Assembly: GCA_963730285.1 (NCBI GenBank)
Contig: CAVSQY010000009.1
Location: 62,001-126,000, forward strand
DNA length: 64,000 nt
Direction of reading: 5' to 3'
Source of the DNA: JARDZU01 sp963730285
GTDB lineage: Bacteria > Actinomycetota > Acidimicrobiia > Spongiisociales > ZC4RG35
How positions within the stretch are numbered: the first letter of the stretch is position 1; each line of letters starts with the position of its first letter. The notes beneath the pieces are model-generated. The model ran no database searches and was not told where the DNA came from. It was given only the letters and a program-made list of their open reading frames with translations. A program made the translations under genes and the position numbers. Of this stretch, positions 39,859 to 48,965 are shown piece by piece.

Positions 39859-41037
39859 GTGCAGATGCGTGAGATCCCGACGACCGAGCGAAGGGCGCGA
39901 ATGGCCCTGCGACACGGGCTCGCCCAGCCGCATCGTGACGTCGCCGAGGCTTCCCGAGCGATGGTGGGCTTGCATAGCTCCGACCCCGCCACTGTCTATC
40001 TCTCGGCTCGAGCGCGGATCCCAGGTCTAACCCCCGAGGACGTCCAACGGACCCTCTACGAAGACCGATCGGTGGTCCGGATGATGGGGATGCGACGCAC
40101 GCTGTTCGTCCAGCCGAGAGAGTTGGCGGCGGTGGTGCATCACTCATCTTCGCTTCCTCTCTACCCCGGCCAGCTGAAGCGGACGATCCGGATGCTCCAA
40201 GAGGCGGGGATCACTACGACCGGGGAGGACTGGGTGGCCGCTGTGAGCGAGAAGACACTGCGTGCATTGCGCAACCGGGGTGAGGCGACGGCTCGGGAGC
40301 TAACCAAGGACGTGCCGGAGTTGGGTGAGAAGTTGACGATCCACAAGAAGGACGGGTCTTTGTTGGGGGTATTTGGCGTCTCCACCCGGATCCTGTTCCT
40401 GCTCGCTGTGGCGGGCGAGATTGTGCGAGGGCGCCCCCAGGGATCATGGGTGAGCAGTCTCTATCGTTGGTCGCCGATGGACACCTGGCTGGGCGAGCCG
40501 CTCCGCCAAATGGAGAGGCGAGCAGCACAGATCGAGCTGATCCGCCCGTTGCTGCATGCCTTCGGGCCGGCAACCGAGACCGACATCAAGTGGTGGACCG
40601 GATGGCCGGTGACTCAGGTGAGGGCGGCCCTGAGAGGAGTGGACGCCGTGGAGGTGAAGCTCGAGGGCGGGACGGGCTGGGTTCTCCCCGATGATGTCGA
40701 GCCGGTGGCCGAACCCCAGGAGTGGGTCAGATTGCTCCCATCTCTCGACCCGACCGTCATGGGCTGGAAGGAACGCGAGTGGTACCTCGGCCCTTACGGT
40801 GCCCAGGTGTTCGATCGAAACGGGAATGCCGGTCAGACCGTATGGGTCAACGGCCGGATCGTGGGTGGTTGGTCCCACCACCCCACCGGCCACATCAAAT
40901 GGGAGCTCCTCGAAGACGTGGGCTCGGGCTCGATCGAGGAGATCGAAAGACAGGCAGCCGAGATGTCCGAATGGATCGGTGACACGGTCCTGTCCCCCCG
41001 ATTCCCCTCACCGATGGACAAGAAGCTGAGCCGATAA
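39859..41037 (+). CDS. Winged-helix DNA-binding protein (HTH_42/AlkZ-like)
   Basis: A 392-aa protein of the winged-helix family related to AlkZ/YcaQ DNA glycosylases. RRARMALRHGLAQP then MVGLHSSDPATVYLSARARI and MMGMRRTLFVQPREL are characteristic. The QxQ/QxD catalytic pattern of AlkZ reads here as GLHSSDPATV, so glycosylase activity is doubtful. GPATETDIKWWTGWPVTQVR is one wing and LPSLDPTVMGWKEREWYLGP the conserved C-terminal segment. Family members are annotated as DNA-binding or interstrand-crosslink repair proteins. It starts 10 bases from the divergent MFS gene; its start codon GTG 39859 could also be ATG 39865. Confidence 0.85.
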   Translation: MQMREIPTTERRARMALRHGLAQPHRDVAEASRAMVGLHSSDPATVYLSARARIPGLTPEDVQRTLYEDRSVVRMMGMRRTLFVQPRELAAVVHHSSSLPLYPGQLKRTIRMLQEAGITTTGEDWVAAVSEKTLRALRNRGEATARELTKDVPELGEKLTIHKKDGSLLGVFGVSTRILFLLAVAGEIVRGRPQGSWVSSLYRWSPMDTWLGEPLRQMERRAAQIELIRPLLHAFGPATETDIKWWTGWPVTQVRAALRGVDAVEVKLEGGTGWVLPDDVEPVAEPQEWVRLLPSLDPTVMGWKEREWYLGPYGAQVFDRNGNAGQTVWVNGRIVGGWSHHPTGHIKWELLEDVGSGSIEEIERQAAEMSEWIGDTVLSPRFPSPMDKKLSR

Positions 41038-41124
41038 CCGGGCAGAGCATGAAATGAGCCCAGTCCACCAACGGGCTCCGAAACGAAGAACAAATGCCAA
41101 CCTCGACAGGGACGAGACGAACCA

Positions 41125-41553
41125 ATGAGACTGCAAGAACAGCGACGAGTGAATCGGCCGCGGCAGGAGACATTCGACTATGCGGCGGATTTCTCCAATA
41201 TCGAGGAATGGGATCCAGGTGTGATCTCCTCGAAGATGGTCGGCGATGGGCCGGTGAAGGTGGGAACCAAGTTCGACCTCGAAGTCAAGTTCGGGTCGGG
41301 AGTCGTCCCCATGACATATGAGGTCAATCTGCTGGAGCCAGGCGAGCGGGTCGTGCTGATCGGCAAGGGCGACAAGCTCGACGCCATCGATGAGATCTCG
41401 TTCTCCGAAGACGGAGAAATGACCGTGATCGACTACAAGGCCGACATCATTTTCCACAACTTCTTCAGATACCTGGGGCCGCTCATTGCCCCTGCCATGC
41501 GCAAGGTCGGCAAACGGGCCTTGGATGGCCTGGTGGCGGCGCTCGACCGATGA
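41125..41553 (+). CDS. SRPBCC/START-like lipid-binding protein
   Basis: A 142-aa helix-grip fold protein: RPRQETFDYAADFSNIEEWD is the polyketide-cyclase/dehydrase type opening, and FHNFFRYLGPLIAPAMRKVG forms the long C-terminal helix. Such proteins bind hydrophobic ligands. It overlaps the short-chain dehydrogenase gene by 4 bases (ATGA), so ligand binding and oxidoreduction may be linked. Similar gene pairs are frequent in actinomycetes, but the substrate is unknown. Confidence 0.85.
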   Translation: MRLQEQRRVNRPRQETFDYAADFSNIEEWDPGVISSKMVGDGPVKVGTKFDLEVKFGSGVVPMTYEVNLLEPGERVVLIGKGDKLDAIDEISFSEDGEMTVIDYKADIIFHNFFRYLGPLIAPAMRKVGKRALDGLVAALDR

Positions 41554-42518
41554 ACAAACTCTCCATAGCCGGTTTCACCAATCTGGGCTATCTGATACAC
41601 GCCCGCCATTTCGAGCCCTTGGGGTCGGACCTGACCGACAAGACCATCGTCGTCACCGGTGCGACGGGTGGGCTCGGTCGAGAGGCCGTCCTGCAGTTGG
41701 CGCGGCAGGGGGCTCGTTTGGTGGCGGTTGGCCGCGATCCCGCCAAGCTGGCGCGACTGGCGGCCGTGCCCGACGGGGAAATCGTGACAGAGCAAGCTGA
41801 CCTCAGCCTGATGTCCGACATCCGAAACCTGGCCGACAGGATCCTCACCTCACAAGACAAGATCGACGTGCTCATCAACAACGTCGGCGTCCTGTTGCCG
41901 GACAGGACCGAGACCAATGAGATGATCGAAACCACGCTCGCCACCAACCTCGCAGGGCAATTCCTGCTCACAAACCTCTTGATCCCGGCGCTGAGCAGAT
42001 CGGTGCCCTCGAGAGTGATCATGGTCAGCTCGGGGGGCATGTATGCCGAGCGAATCCGACCCGATGACCTCGGATACGAGAAGAGCGAATACTCCGGCTC
42101 ATCCGCCTACGCACGCACCAAGAGAGGTCAGGTGATCCTGTCCGAGATGTGGGCCGACATGCATGCGGGATCCGGCATCGGCTTCCATGCCATGCACCCA
42201 GGATGGGCCAGGACCGAGGGAGTCGAGCGCTCGCTCCCCATCTTCAACGCAATCATGAAGCCACTGCTTCGAACACCTGAGCAGGGGGCCGACACCATCG
42301 TCTGGCTGGCTGCGGCAGAGGAGCCCGGGATGACCACTGGTCGGTTCTGGTTTGACCGACGCCCGGTGCCCACCCATCTCATGGACTCGACCAGAGAAGA
42401 GCCGGAGGATCGCACCCAACTTTGGGACAACCTGGCCGCCTTGACCGACCCGGCGGGTCACAGCCACCAAAGCCGAGTTGGCCCCGAGTCGAAGATCGCG
42501 TCAGAACCAGCCGATTGA
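41550..42518 (+). CDS. Short-chain dehydrogenase/reductase
   Basis: A 322-aa classical-type SDR. The cofactor loop is VVTGATGGLGREAVL near residues 34-48, the NNVG motif is VLINNVGVLL, the catalytic Ser is in VIMVSSGGMYAER and the YxxxK is SSAYARTKRGQ. MHPGWARTEGVERSLP follows. The tail of about 50 residues is long for an SDR and has no motif. It resembles eukaryotic DHRS12/retinol-dehydrogenase-like SDRs acting on lipids. It is translationally coupled to the SRPBCC gene. Confidence 0.9.
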   Translation: MNKLSIAGFTNLGYLIHARHFEPLGSDLTDKTIVVTGATGGLGREAVLQLARQGARLVAVGRDPAKLARLAAVPDGEIVTEQADLSLMSDIRNLADRILTSQDKIDVLINNVGVLLPDRTETNEMIETTLATNLAGQFLLTNLLIPALSRSVPSRVIMVSSGGMYAERIRPDDLGYEKSEYSGSSAYARTKRGQVILSEMWADMHAGSGIGFHAMHPGWARTEGVERSLPIFNAIMKPLLRTPEQGADTIVWLAAAEEPGMTTGRFWFDRRPVPTHLMDSTREEPEDRTQLWDNLAALTDPAGHSHQSRVGPESKIASEPAD

Positions 42519-42523
42519 GGTGG

Positions 42524-43306
42524 TCACACGCCGGATCGAGGGCGTCCGGGAAAGAAGGCGTTGGTTCTCCTGATGTACTCCTCGTATTCGGGTCGCCTCT
42601 TCCCGATCGTCTTCTCCAGCATTGCAACACCCGAGACCCGGAGAAGAAGAGTGGACATCACCACAGGGGAGAACACCGTCCACCATCCGCCCCCGGCCAG
42701 AGCCACCAGAAAGTGACCCCACCAAACACTGAAGTCACCGAAGTAGTTGGGGTGTCTGGTGTAACGCCACAATCCCCGATCCATCACCCTTCCCTTGGAG
42801 TCGGGGCGTGCCTTGAATGCGGCCAGTTGAAAGTCGCCGAATGTTTCGAATACGACGCCGACCAACCAGACGCCAAGACCCACGTAGTCGAGCCAGTACA
42901 ACCCGGAGGTGCTGGTCTGTGTGATCGTCACTGGCACCGAGATCACCCACATCAGAGCTCCCTGGAGTAGGAAGACACGAAACAGTGACTCGAGCCAGAA
43001 CCTGTCCCCCGATTTCTCCCGCATCTCCTGGTATCGGTAATCCTCGGGTTTGCCCAGGTTGCGCCACACCAGATAGCCGCTCAGTCGAAGACCCCAGACG
43101 GTGACGAGGACCGAAAGCAACAGACCCCGCGCCGAGGCCTGTCCGGCCGCGAGATTCGTGACCCACGCTGAGACGACGAACCCAAGGCCCCAGATCATGT
43201 CGACGATGGAGGCATCGTGGGTCACCAGGCTGATCAGCCAGACCACGACCATGAGAGCACCGATGGCTGCCGCCGACGCGACGAGGAGACTCCACGGGTC
43301 GCTCAT
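42524..43306 (-). CDS. DUF1295 / steroid 5-alpha-reductase-like membrane protein
   Basis: A 260-aa integral membrane protein. SIVDMIWGLGFVVSAWV, GLRLSGYLVWRNLGKPEDYR, DFQLAAFKARPDSKGRVMDR, GLWRYTRHPNYFGDFSVWWG and KTIGKRRPEYEEYIRRTNAF are the DUF1295 landmarks. The last two resemble the NADPH-binding end of steroid 5-alpha-reductases and isoprenylcysteine methyltransferases. ATG 43306 overlaps the acyltransferase stop (ATGA), so the two membrane enzymes are coupled. A reductase acting on a lipid enone is inferred; the substrate is unknown. Confidence 0.9.
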   Translation of the reverse strand: MSDPWSLLVASAAAIGALMVVVWLISLVTHDASIVDMIWGLGFVVSAWVTNLAAGQASARGLLLSVLVTVWGLRLSGYLVWRNLGKPEDYRYQEMREKSGDRFWLESLFRVFLLQGALMWVISVPVTITQTSTSGLYWLDYVGLGVWLVGVVFETFGDFQLAAFKARPDSKGRVMDRGLWRYTRHPNYFGDFSVWWGHFLVALAGGGWWTVFSPVVMSTLLLRVSGVAMLEKTIGKRRPEYEEYIRRTNAFFPGRPRSGV

Positions 43307-44289
43307 CGCACGAAGCTCTTGGACATGACCCAGGCATCCACGTCGGCCCATAGCTCGAATAGCCACTCGACGCGGGCCGAGCGGCCCTCAGGAATGGATG
43401 AGCGTGGGACGCGCCAGAAGTGGACATCGATCGTCGACCCCACCAAGCCACCCGACCAGATGTCCTTGACCCGTGCAAAGCCCTCCAGGCCACGATGAGC
43501 CAACACAACGACATCGGCGCCCGTCGCCTCCAGGAGGGCCAAGGTGCCCCCCGGCTTTGGCGGCAAGACCGAGGCGTAGGCACCTGCTATCTCGGCGAGA
43601 CGCCCACCTCCGCGGACGACCCGAGCCACATAGCGATCGCGCTTTGGCTGGCTGAACCTGGTTCCTTCCGGGTAGATCAGCATGCCTTGCCCCGGTTCCA
43701 TATCACGGGCGAGAGCCCCGATCGCAGCCAACTCCGGATCGGCGAGGGAGACTTTCCGGTTCACGAAGTGGTTGGGCAGTCGATTCCCACCGATATCGAT
43801 GACCGGATCCAGGAGCAACTCCTTCTTCAGGACGTATCGCAACCTGATTCCGTGACCGCGCCCCACCAGACGAGCGGGAAGCATGGTGTCGACCATGGAT
43901 GCGTGGCGCGCCAGGACGAGGATCGGCGCCGGCGGGATCTGGTCAGCCCCGGTGACCTCGACCTTGAGGCCAAAGATCACCCTCATCGCATTGAAGTTCC
44001 ATGACGTCCACAGCTGCTGAAGGCGGAACGTCAGATCCTGACGTCGCCGGCTGGTGGTCGGCCATGTGATCAGCATCCCTGCCAAAGCCCAAATCTCGCC
44101 GAGGAGATAGACCCAGAGAAACGATACGAGCCTCGTCGCCATGGCCGGCTTTCTGGTGCCTATGCCTCGGATGAGATCAACCAAACCACCGATCAGGATC
44201 AATACCGGGAGCATGACCGTCGCCAGTGCGAACATGAGCACGGTCACCGGGATGGTGAGGAGACGTCGGAACAATGTCTGGCGATTCAT
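43303..44289 (-). CDS. PlsC-type phospholipid/glycerolipid acyltransferase
   Basis: A 328-aa membrane-bound acyltransferase. The HxxxxD box is VLARHASMVDTML and the glycerol phosphate-binding block is LIYPEGTRFSQPKRDRY. KKELLLDPVIDIGGNRLPNH lies between. Two hydrophobic segments precede the domain (LLTIPVTVLMFALATVMLPV and the region near ALAGMLITWP). It would acylate a lysophospholipid or similar acceptor. ATG 44289 is chosen; longer frames overlap the divergent KAS III leader. It is coupled to the DUF1295 gene. Confidence 0.88.
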   Translation of the reverse strand: MNRQTLFRRLLTIPVTVLMFALATVMLPVLILIGGLVDLIRGIGTRKPAMATRLVSFLWVYLLGEIWALAGMLITWPTTSRRRQDLTFRLQQLWTSWNFNAMRVIFGLKVEVTGADQIPPAPILVLARHASMVDTMLPARLVGRGHGIRLRYVLKKELLLDPVIDIGGNRLPNHFVNRKVSLADPELAAIGALARDMEPGQGMLIYPEGTRFSQPKRDRYVARVVRGGGRLAEIAGAYASVLPPKPGGTLALLEATGADVVVLAHRGLEGFARVKDIWSGGLVGSTIDVHFWRVPRSSIPEGRSARVEWLFELWADVDAWVMSKSFVR

Positions 44290-44352
44290 TCTTTCAATCC
44301 AACAGTATGTTCGGCACCGAAGAGTCAACAGGATGACATCGAGGAGTGATAG

Positions 44353-45444
44353 TTGGGAAACCTGATCGTCGGGACCGGCATGCATGTCCCCGAGAACGTG
44401 GTCACCAACCACGACCTTGCCCGGATAATGGACACCACCGATGACTGGATCACGACGCGCACTGGCGTCAAGGAGCGAAGATTCGCCGAGAAAGGCGTCG
44501 GCGCCTCAGACCTGGCCATCGAGGCGGCGCGGGAAGCCATCGCCGATGCCGGACTCGAGCCGTCGGACATCGACCTCTTGGTCACGGCGACCATGACTCC
44601 CGACTACATCGCCCCCGGCATCGCCGGACTGGTCCAAAACGGTCTCGGTTTGGGCCATGTCCCGGCCTTCGACCTCCGCCAGCAGTGCAGCGGTTTCCTA
44701 TATGCACTCGATCTGGCCGACGCCATGATCTCGACCGGACGGGCACGCATTGCGGTGGTGGTGGGAGCCGAAGTGCATGCCGGTTTCCTGCCGTGGAGCG
44801 AAGCCTCATGGCGATCGTTGCTCAATGAAGCTGGCGAGCCCGTCCCCGAAGAGGACCACCAACGCAACACCTTGTATCGCTCTTGGAGCGTTCTGTTCGG
44901 AGATGGGGCAGGTGCGATGGTTCTCGGCAAGGGCGACAGCACCAACGAGGGCCTGCTGGCGACTTCCCTTCACACCGACGGTGAGGCATTCGAGTTGATC
45001 TGGGTGCCCGGTGTCGGCTTCAAGACTCGACCCTACGTCACAGAGTCGAGCATACGAAACGATGGGCACCTGCCCGTGATGGACGGCGGCGGCCTCTATC
45101 GCAAGGCAGTCAGGCTCATGCCGGAAGCCGCCAAGGCGGTGGCGGCCAAGTCAGGGGTAGACATCGACGAGATCGACATCGTGGTGGCCCATCAAGCCAA
45201 CGACCGGATATTGGAGGGGGTCCGCAAACATTTCGACATGAGCCCCGAGAAGGTCCCGTCGAACATCGCCGGTTACGGCAACACCACCGCGGCCACCCTT
45301 CCCATCCTCTTTCACGAATTGCGCGCGGCGGGCCGGGTTCGGCCGGGATCGGTGATCTGCTTCGCGGCCTTCGGTGCAGGCGCCCACTACGGCGCAGCGT
45401 TGTACCGGGAGCCGGCCGCCGGCACCGTCGAGCAAGGCTCCTAG
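44353..45444 (+). CDS. 3-oxoacyl-ACP synthase III-like (FabH-family) thiolase-fold enzyme
   Basis: A 363-aa KAS III protein that starts its frame at TTG 44353 behind GAGGAGTGATAG. The Cys-His-Asn triad is visible: FDLRQQCSGFLYALDLA, IVVAHQANDRILEG and IAGYGNTTAATLPI. TTDDWITTRTGVKERRFAEK is the typical opening. The insert around residues 155-180 (SEASWRSLLNEAGEPVPEED) is longer than in E. coli FabH. It may prime fatty acid synthesis or condense acyl-CoAs in a special lipid route, since it is followed by an esterase-like gene and is divergent from a PlsC gene. Confidence 0.9.
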   Translation: MGNLIVGTGMHVPENVVTNHDLARIMDTTDDWITTRTGVKERRFAEKGVGASDLAIEAAREAIADAGLEPSDIDLLVTATMTPDYIAPGIAGLVQNGLGLGHVPAFDLRQQCSGFLYALDLADAMISTGRARIAVVVGAEVHAGFLPWSEASWRSLLNEAGEPVPEEDHQRNTLYRSWSVLFGDGAGAMVLGKGDSTNEGLLATSLHTDGEAFELIWVPGVGFKTRPYVTESSIRNDGHLPVMDGGGLYRKAVRLMPEAAKAVAAKSGVDIDEIDIVVAHQANDRILEGVRKHFDMSPEKVPSNIAGYGNTTAATLPILFHELRAAGRVRPGSVICFAAFGAGAHYGAALYREPAAGTVEQGS

Positions 45445-45450
45445 GCCACA

Positions 45451-46584
45451 GTGGCCTCGGCCCTCTTCTTCACTTGGTTCTTTGCCGCCTCGCTGTGGAC
45501 CGTCAACGCACTACGCAGACCGGTCCCGCCGGGTGGCGGCTTCCCACCGCTGTGGCTACCCGCAATGATCGTCTCCGAGCTGGCTCCCTTCTTCTTTCTG
45601 GCCCGGGGGCTCATCGCCTGGGGATTCATGGCTGCAGGTGCGCTTGACCTCGGAATCGGGAGGGCGGGGTTCATCCTCTTCATCGGCTCTGAGCTCGGTC
45701 TCATACCACTGATCGCCCGCAGCGTCCGGGCGGCCCGAGAAACCGGGCACTCCCCGGGCGGCTTCACTCTTCTGGTGGCGAGGAACGCCCTCCCCGATGG
45801 CTTGGAGAAGACGGCCGGGATCCCCTACTGGGGCCGATATACGCTCGACGCCTACAGGCGATCCGACGCCCGAGAGGCGCCGACCCTCATATATGTCCAT
45901 CCGGGGTCGTGGATGCGTGGCCGGACCGGGCGACAGGCCCTCCCCCTCTTCTATCGTCTCGGCGAGGACGGCTGGGTGATCCTCGACATCCAATACCCTC
46001 TCTCGCCAGAAGCCACCTTCCCCGAACACCTGATTGGAGTGAAGCGGGCCATTGCCTGGGCCCGTCAGGAGGGGCGTCAGCTTGGAATCGACCCAACGCG
46101 GATCGCGATCTCCGGCGGCTCTTCAGGAGCGCATCTGGCCGCGTTGAGCGCACTTACCTGGGACAACCCGGAGCTCCAACCTGGCTTCGAGGATTCCGAC
46201 ACCTCGTTGATGGCGTGTGTCCCCCACTACGGCATCTATGACCTTCTCGTCAGGAATGCCACACGTTACGACTGGCCCTTCGTTGCTCAGCACGTGATGA
46301 AACAACGACCGGCAGAGGCACCCGACCTTTATCGGCTCGGCTCACCTATCGATTTGGTCCGGCCGGATGCCCCACCATTCCTGGTCGTCCACGGGAACTT
46401 CGACTCGGTGGTCCTGGTCGAGGAATCGAGGCACTTCGTCGCAGCCCTCCAGTTGGCCCAGGCCGATGTCACCTATCACGAGGTGTGGGGCGGGCAGCAC
46501 GGCTTCGATGCCATCGCCTCACTGCGAACAAGGGCTGTCGATGCCATGATCGCGGACTTCCTCGCTGACGTCGCCCTGCGTTAG
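45451..46584 (+). CDS. Alpha/beta-hydrolase (esterase) with N-terminal membrane segments
   Basis: A 377-aa protein with two or three N-terminal hydrophobic segments (residues about 1-95) and a hormone-sensitive-lipase-type hydrolase domain. TLIYVHPGSWMRGRTG is the oxyanion HGG-like motif (here HPG). The nucleophile Ser is in IAISGGSSGAHLAALSA, the Asp in FLVVHGNFDSVV and the His in GGQHGFDAIAS. The membrane part suggests action on lipid or hydrophobic esters at the membrane. It follows the KAS III gene by 6 bases with a GTG start, so both are likely co-transcribed. Confidence 0.88.
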   Translation: MASALFFTWFFAASLWTVNALRRPVPPGGGFPPLWLPAMIVSELAPFFFLARGLIAWGFMAAGALDLGIGRAGFILFIGSELGLIPLIARSVRAARETGHSPGGFTLLVARNALPDGLEKTAGIPYWGRYTLDAYRRSDAREAPTLIYVHPGSWMRGRTGRQALPLFYRLGEDGWVILDIQYPLSPEATFPEHLIGVKRAIAWARQEGRQLGIDPTRIAISGGSSGAHLAALSALTWDNPELQPGFEDSDTSLMACVPHYGIYDLLVRNATRYDWPFVAQHVMKQRPAEAPDLYRLGSPIDLVRPDAPPFLVVHGNFDSVVLVEESRHFVAALQLAQADVTYHEVWGGQHGFDAIASLRTRAVDAMIADFLADVALR

Positions 46585-46609
46585 CAGGGCTCAGCTCGCA
46601 ACCACCCGC

Positions 46610-47542
46610 CTATCGAAGGGGCTGTTTGAAGAGGCCCGACGGCACCTCGGCGCCACTCCTGACCAATGCGAGTCTCCAGGTGGGTGAATATCCAAGGGCC
46701 CACCTCAGCCCACCGACCGCGGCCCGACCTGCCTTTCTCATCCCAGGCCGGGAACGCAGCCCGAGGATGCCAAGAATCCTCGGAGGCATTGTGGCCAGGG
46801 CAGCTTCCAAGAGAACCAGATAGCCCATCTTCAGTGCCGGCTCCAGCGGTGGGTCGGTGAGGAACTCGACCGCGTCGCTCATCTCCATCGACGGCGCCAG
46901 GTCGGGGTGAAACTCGATCCAACGGGCCAGCGACGTTGCTCCTTGAGGCATGGGGTCGGCCCCGAGCAATGCCCCGACGCGGGCTTGCTCACGGACGAAT
47001 TGGTCCTCCTCGGAGGGGGTGAGACGTATACCGCCATAAGTCTGATGAGCGACGAGAAACGAATCGGTCAGGGCGTTGTGAACCCATGCAGAGAATCCCG
47101 GATCACCGGCGTCATAGGGAACGCCGCGACCGGAGACTCCGGAGACGACGCGATGGATCCGCTTCACCTGCTCGACGGCGCGTTCCACCTCCGGCATCGC
47201 ACCGAAGGTGGTGGCCGTCACATAGGCAGAAGTGCGCGAGAGGCGTCCCAACGGATCTTCCTTGTACCTGGAGTGGTCTCCCACACCGGCCACCACCTCG
47301 GGATGAGCCGATTGGATGAGCAGCCCACGGATGCCGCCGACGAAGGCAGCCACGTCGCCCAGGACCATCCACGACACGGAATCGGGACCGAGCAGACCCG
47401 GATCGCCCCCATACTCGAGACTGTTGGCCAGAGGGTAAGGAGCGTGGCCGAACGGCGACGTGGCCCCGGACGCCACTCGGCGACGAATCGGCTCGACCAC
47501 CCGGGTGAGGGATTTGAGAGCGGCCTCGGCCAGCATCGTCAC
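46610..47542 (-). CDS. Oxygenase MpaB-family (DUF2236) protein
   Basis: A 310-aa protein of the DUF2236/MpaB family, related to latex-clearing haem oxygenases. Key stretches are GGIRGLLIQSAHPEVVAGVG, SAYVTATTFGAMPEVERAVE, VPYDAGDPGFSAWVHNALTD and GADPMPQGATSLARWIEF; the histidines in SAHPE and WVHNA are probable haem ligands. Function in bacteria is largely unknown. GTG 47542 overlaps the anti-sigma stop (GTGA). It ends a three-gene operon after an ECF sigma factor and its RskA-like anti-sigma factor, so it may be under that factor's control. Confidence 0.87.
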   Translation of the reverse strand: MTMLAEAALKSLTRVVEPIRRRVASGATSPFGHAPYPLANSLEYGGDPGLLGPDSVSWMVLGDVAAFVGGIRGLLIQSAHPEVVAGVGDHSRYKEDPLGRLSRTSAYVTATTFGAMPEVERAVEQVKRIHRVVSGVSGRGVPYDAGDPGFSAWVHNALTDSFLVAHQTYGGIRLTPSEEDQFVREQARVGALLGADPMPQGATSLARWIEFHPDLAPSMEMSDAVEFLTDPPLEPALKMGYLVLLEAALATMPPRILGILGLRSRPGMRKAGRAAVGGLRWALGYSPTWRLALVRSGAEVPSGLFKQPLR

Positions 47543-48249
47543 GTCTCGACCACCGCCACGACATCCCCTGCACTCTTCTCCACTCCGCCCGCCACTTCCC
47601 TGGTCAGGGCAAAACCGGACACGTCGCCGGTCCAGGTGAACCGGGAAGGCGAGGGCCGGTTACCCAGGGCTCCGGCGGAGATGACCTGCTGGTCGGAGGT
47701 AATCACCCAGAGCTGATAGGTGCGGCCCGAACCGAGCAACTCGAGGCCTTCCTTCGGAAGGACGAATCCTTCGCCTTCGGGTGTCAGGATCACTTCAGCG
47801 ACGGTGACTCCGTCGCTGACGAAGTCCTCGACTATCGAACCAGGTTCAGACGCCGCCGTCTCAGCTGCGCTGATCACAGCCCGGGGCCCGGTGAGGTCGT
47901 TGATCGTGGCTAGCTGGCCTAGGACCACACCGCCCAAGACCACGGCGGCCAATGCGGCAACGGAAGCGATCCAGACCAGCGGCTTTGCCCGCTTGGCACT
48001 GACTTGCGCCAGGTCGACGATGTTGGAAGTCTGATCCTCGTCGATCCCTGCTTCGATTCGGGCCCACACGTGCTCGGGAGCGGGTGTGTCGGGAGCCAGG
48101 GTCGACGTCACCGACCGGTGACGGTCGAGCTCGGCTGAGCACACGTCACACATCTCCAGGTGGGCATCCACCTGGCGACGCTCCTCGTCCTCGAGTGCGT
48201 CGAGCGCATGGAGAGGGACTAGCTCGAATACGTGCTCGTGCCCAATCAT
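47539..48249 (-). CDS. RskA-type anti-sigma factor
   Basis: A 236-aa single-span membrane protein. The N-terminal zinc-binding anti-sigma domain has His-Cys-Cys residues in VDAHLEMCDVCSAELDRHR. A transmembrane helix follows (VWIASVAALAAVVLGGVVLG). The outer RskA domain includes LLGSGRTYQLWVITSDQQVI and FTWTGDVSGFALTREVAGGV. It would hold the sigma factor encoded just upstream until regulated proteolysis. It overlaps the sigma gene by 4 bases (ATGA at 48246-48249). Confidence 0.92.
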   Translation of the reverse strand: MIGHEHVFELVPLHALDALEDEERRQVDAHLEMCDVCSAELDRHRSVTSTLAPDTPAPEHVWARIEAGIDEDQTSNIVDLAQVSAKRAKPLVWIASVAALAAVVLGGVVLGQLATINDLTGPRAVISAAETAASEPGSIVEDFVSDGVTVAEVILTPEGEGFVLPKEGLELLGSGRTYQLWVITSDQQVISAGALGNRPSPSRFTWTGDVSGFALTREVAGGVEKSAGDVVAVVET

Positions 48250-48785
48250 GTCGACGCCCCTTCCAGAGAGGAGGCCAGCTTCTTCATCCCACTGCGAATC
48301 CGGCTCTTGACCGTTCCCTCAGGCGCCCCAAGACGGCGGGCCACCTCCACATAGCTGAACCCGCCGTAGTAGGCCATACCGATCGCCGTTCGCTCACCTT
48401 CATTCAGCTCGAGGAGCGCAGCTCTGACTTCCTCGGATAGGGAACGAGACCAAACCTCTTCTTCGAGATCGAAATGATCGGGATCCGGTGGCCTCAGCTC
48501 ACGGCGGGTTCTGGCGGCCTCGGAGCGGACCATATCGACCGCGCGCCGATGTGCAATCGTCAACAAGAACGTGCGCAGGGATCCACGGTCAACATCGTAT
48601 TTCTCCGGGGACTTCCAGAACGAAACAAAGGTGTCCTGAACGATGTCGTCGGCCAGTGCATCGTCCCTGAGCACCCGATATGCCACCGTCTTCACCGGTC
48701 CGCCGTAGTCTCGAAAGAGCTCGGCCAGGGCCTCACGCTCGCCTGCCGCGATGAGCGACGCGAGCTCGGCATCACCGCGGCTCAT
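48246..48785 (-). CDS. ECF sigma factor, SigK-like
   Basis: A 179-aa ECF sigma factor. Region 2: LAELFRDYGGPVKTVAYRVL, DDIVQDTFVSFWKSPEKYDV, LRTFLLTIAHRRAVDMVRSE. Region 4: LLELNEGERTAIGMAYYGGF then SYVEVARRLGAPEGTVKSRI. ATG 48785 (MSRGDAELASLIAAGE) is the natural start. It is followed by its anti-sigma factor and an MpaB-type oxygenase, all overlapping. No clear autoregulatory GGAAC-type promoter was found upstream. Confidence 0.93.
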   Translation of the reverse strand: MSRGDAELASLIAAGEREALAELFRDYGGPVKTVAYRVLRDDALADDIVQDTFVSFWKSPEKYDVDRGSLRTFLLTIAHRRAVDMVRSEAARTRRELRPPDPDHFDLEEEVWSRSLSEEVRAALLELNEGERTAIGMAYYGGFSYVEVARRLGAPEGTVKSRIRSGMKKLASSLEGAST

Positions 48786-48965
48786 GACGCGAACGAGTCT
48801 GTCCGGGAACCCTCCATGGGGGAATGTTAGGTATCCCGATCTGGGTGCAGCCAAGGCCAACAAGAGACGTTCCTTTCCGACCGTATTCGATACCGGACGA
48901 GGTCCCGGATGGAGAAGGCGCGGGCTCCATCGGACGGGCGGCCCGCGCCGGAGAAATAATGACCC

